The notes under the pieces: model-generated
What the model was told of the DNA's origin: nothing
The model's database searches: none
Seen by the model: the letters and a program-made list of their open reading frames with translations, nothing else
Position numbers and translations under genes: made by a program
Assembly: GCA_041169145.1 (NCBI GenBank)
Contig: JBEEJO010000043.1
Coordinates: 1-6,560 of the forward strand
Direction of reading: 5' to 3'
DNA length: 6,560 nucleotides
Origin: DATJQA01 sp041169145
GTDB taxonomy: Bacteria > Patescibacteriota > Minisyncoccia > UBA6257 > 2-01-FULL-56-20
Shown: in pieces, positions 6,145 to 6,560 of the stretch
Numbering within the stretch: the stretch's first letter is position 1
Layout: every line of letters starts with the position of its first letter

Positions 6145-6411
6145 CTACGGAAACAGCTGCTTCCCTTCTTTGTCGTATAAAAGGATCGCTTTTGTGGGGC
6201 ACGATTGCGCGGCGAGCATGAGCGTATCGTCGTCCGCCGCATTCATTCCGTCCGGCTTGATCACGATTGCCTTATTTTCACCGTCGAGTTCGAACGTGGC
6301 GCCGGCCACGGCGATACACGATGCCGCCCCGATACAGAGGTCGCGATCAACGACGATCTTTGCGATCTTCGAATCAGTCCGATTACGAGAATATTCCTGA
6401 ATGTTTGCCAT
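6145..6411 (-). CDS. Small ferredoxin, probably of the [3Fe-4S] type
   Basis: This 88-residue soluble electron carrier contains one cluster-binding domain. The motif VVDRDLCIGAASCIAVAG (20-37) followed by FELDGENKAIVI (40-51) and AAQSCPTKAI (67-76) is typical of single-cluster bacterial ferredoxins. The first ligand block is Cys26-x-x-Ala29-x-x-Cys32 and the last is Cys71-Pro. The second cysteine of the usual CxxCxxC is therefore alanine, leaving three ligands. This C-x-G-A-x-x-C form is known from ferredoxins that carry a [3Fe-4S] cluster, for example those serving some cytochromes P450. No other cysteine exists in the protein, so a fourth ligand cannot come from elsewhere in the chain. It lies between a NifU-type scaffold gene (8 nt upstream) and the FAD oxidoreductase gene (19 nt downstream), so it is likely made together with them and is a likely redox partner of the flavoprotein. 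No clear ribosome binding site precedes the ATG. Confidence 0.88.
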   Translation of the reverse strand: MANIQEYSRNRTDSKIAKIVVDRDLCIGAASCIAVAGATFELDGENKAIVIKPDGMNAADDDTLMLAAQSCPTKAILLYDKEGKQLFP

Positions 6412-6419
6412 AGAAAAAC

Positions 6420-6560
6420 TTACGATTCCACAACGACCTTTCGAACTCCGGGAACTTCGCTCTTTAGGAGCCCTCCCAGCATCTTATTATACGTCAGATC
6501 GGCGAGCGAGCAACCCACGCACGCTCCCATGATCCTCAAAGTCACCGTCCCTTTCTCGAA
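6420..6560 (-). CDS. NifU C-terminal-type Fe-S cluster scaffold (3' part only)
   Basis: The last 46 residues and TAA stop of a gene that enters from the right edge. The visible piece reads TVTLRIMGACVGCSLADLT and ends VPGVRKVVVES. A beta strand followed by G-A-C-x-G-C (cysteines three apart, at visible residues 14 and 17), then an amphipathic helix and a closing strand ending in a V-x-x-V pattern, is the NifU C-terminal (Nfu) domain, which holds a transient [4Fe-4S] cluster for delivery to target proteins. Whether the full protein is a stand-alone Nfu or a longer multi-domain NifU is outside the window. It precedes the ferredoxin gene by 8 nt in the same direction, which suggests it supplies clusters to that protein or to the other Fe-S enzymes nearby. 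Confidence 0.85.
   Translation of the reverse strand, partial: FEKGTVTLRIMGACVGCSLADLTYNKMLGGLLKSEVPGVRKVVVES

Noticed and set aside
6126..6242. N-terminal extension of the flavoprotein to the ATG at 6242
   Set aside because: The extra 39 residues overlap the ferredoxin gene in another frame and are basic and unstructured; the family starts at the ATG at 6125, which has an SD-like sequence.
1..6560. CRISPR arrays, tRNA or rRNA genes, insertion sequences, phage or toxin-antitoxin genes
   Set aside because: No repeated spaced units, cloverleaf sequences, transposase or phage-like proteins were seen on either strand; the window is filled by metabolic genes.

Overview
The window is a compact, gene-dense piece of what looks like an anaerobic, fermentative bacterium. 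It is moderately GC-rich, uses TGA as a stop (so the standard bacterial code), and has almost no intergenic space. The gene content (a two-subunit 2-oxoacid:ferredoxin oxidoreductase next to a fused ADP-forming acyl-CoA synthetase, plus a hydrogenase-like small subunit), the leaderless-looking promoters and the lack of Shine-Dalgarno sequences at most starts would fit an uncultivated lineage such as the Patescibacteria/CPR. That placement is an inference from style and content; no marker gene here proves it.

Layout. (1) Positions 1-239, minus strand: the N-terminal 79 residues of a hydrogenase/NuoB-like iron-sulfur small subunit, running off the left edge. (2) Positions 240-321: an 82-bp divergent promoter region with two near-mirror-image extended -10 elements, one for each direction, each ending only 10-11 nt from its start codon. 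(3) Positions 322-4897, plus strand: a tight three-gene unit. It encodes the fused gamma-alpha subunit of a 2-oxoacid:ferredoxin oxidoreductase, its thiamine-diphosphate beta subunit (3-nt gap), and an alpha-beta fused ADP-forming acyl-CoA synthetase (8-nt overlap). The inter-domain linker of the last gene contains a REP-like palindrome. (4) Positions 4887-6560, minus strand: a unit read toward the centre. It encodes a NifU-type Fe-S scaffold C-terminus (running off the right edge), a small ferredoxin of the three-cysteine [3Fe-4S] type, and an FAD/NAD(P)H-dependent ferredoxin/rubredoxin/nitrite-reductase-type oxidoreductase. The last gene overlaps the synthetase gene tail to tail by 11 bp.

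Working together (inference from family knowledge): the oxidoreductase would oxidatively decarboxylate a 2-oxoacid such as pyruvate to acyl-CoA and reduce ferredoxin. The synthetase would convert the acyl-CoA to free acid and make ATP. The electrons would need an outlet, and a hydrogenase-type module (left) or a ferredoxin/flavoprotein pair (right) sit on either side. No CRISPR, RNA gene, transposon or phage feature is visible. There is no gene-free stretch above 300 bases. The unusual points are the mirror-image leaderless promoters, the palindrome inside a coding linker, and the non-canonical cysteine patterns in two iron-sulfur proteins.
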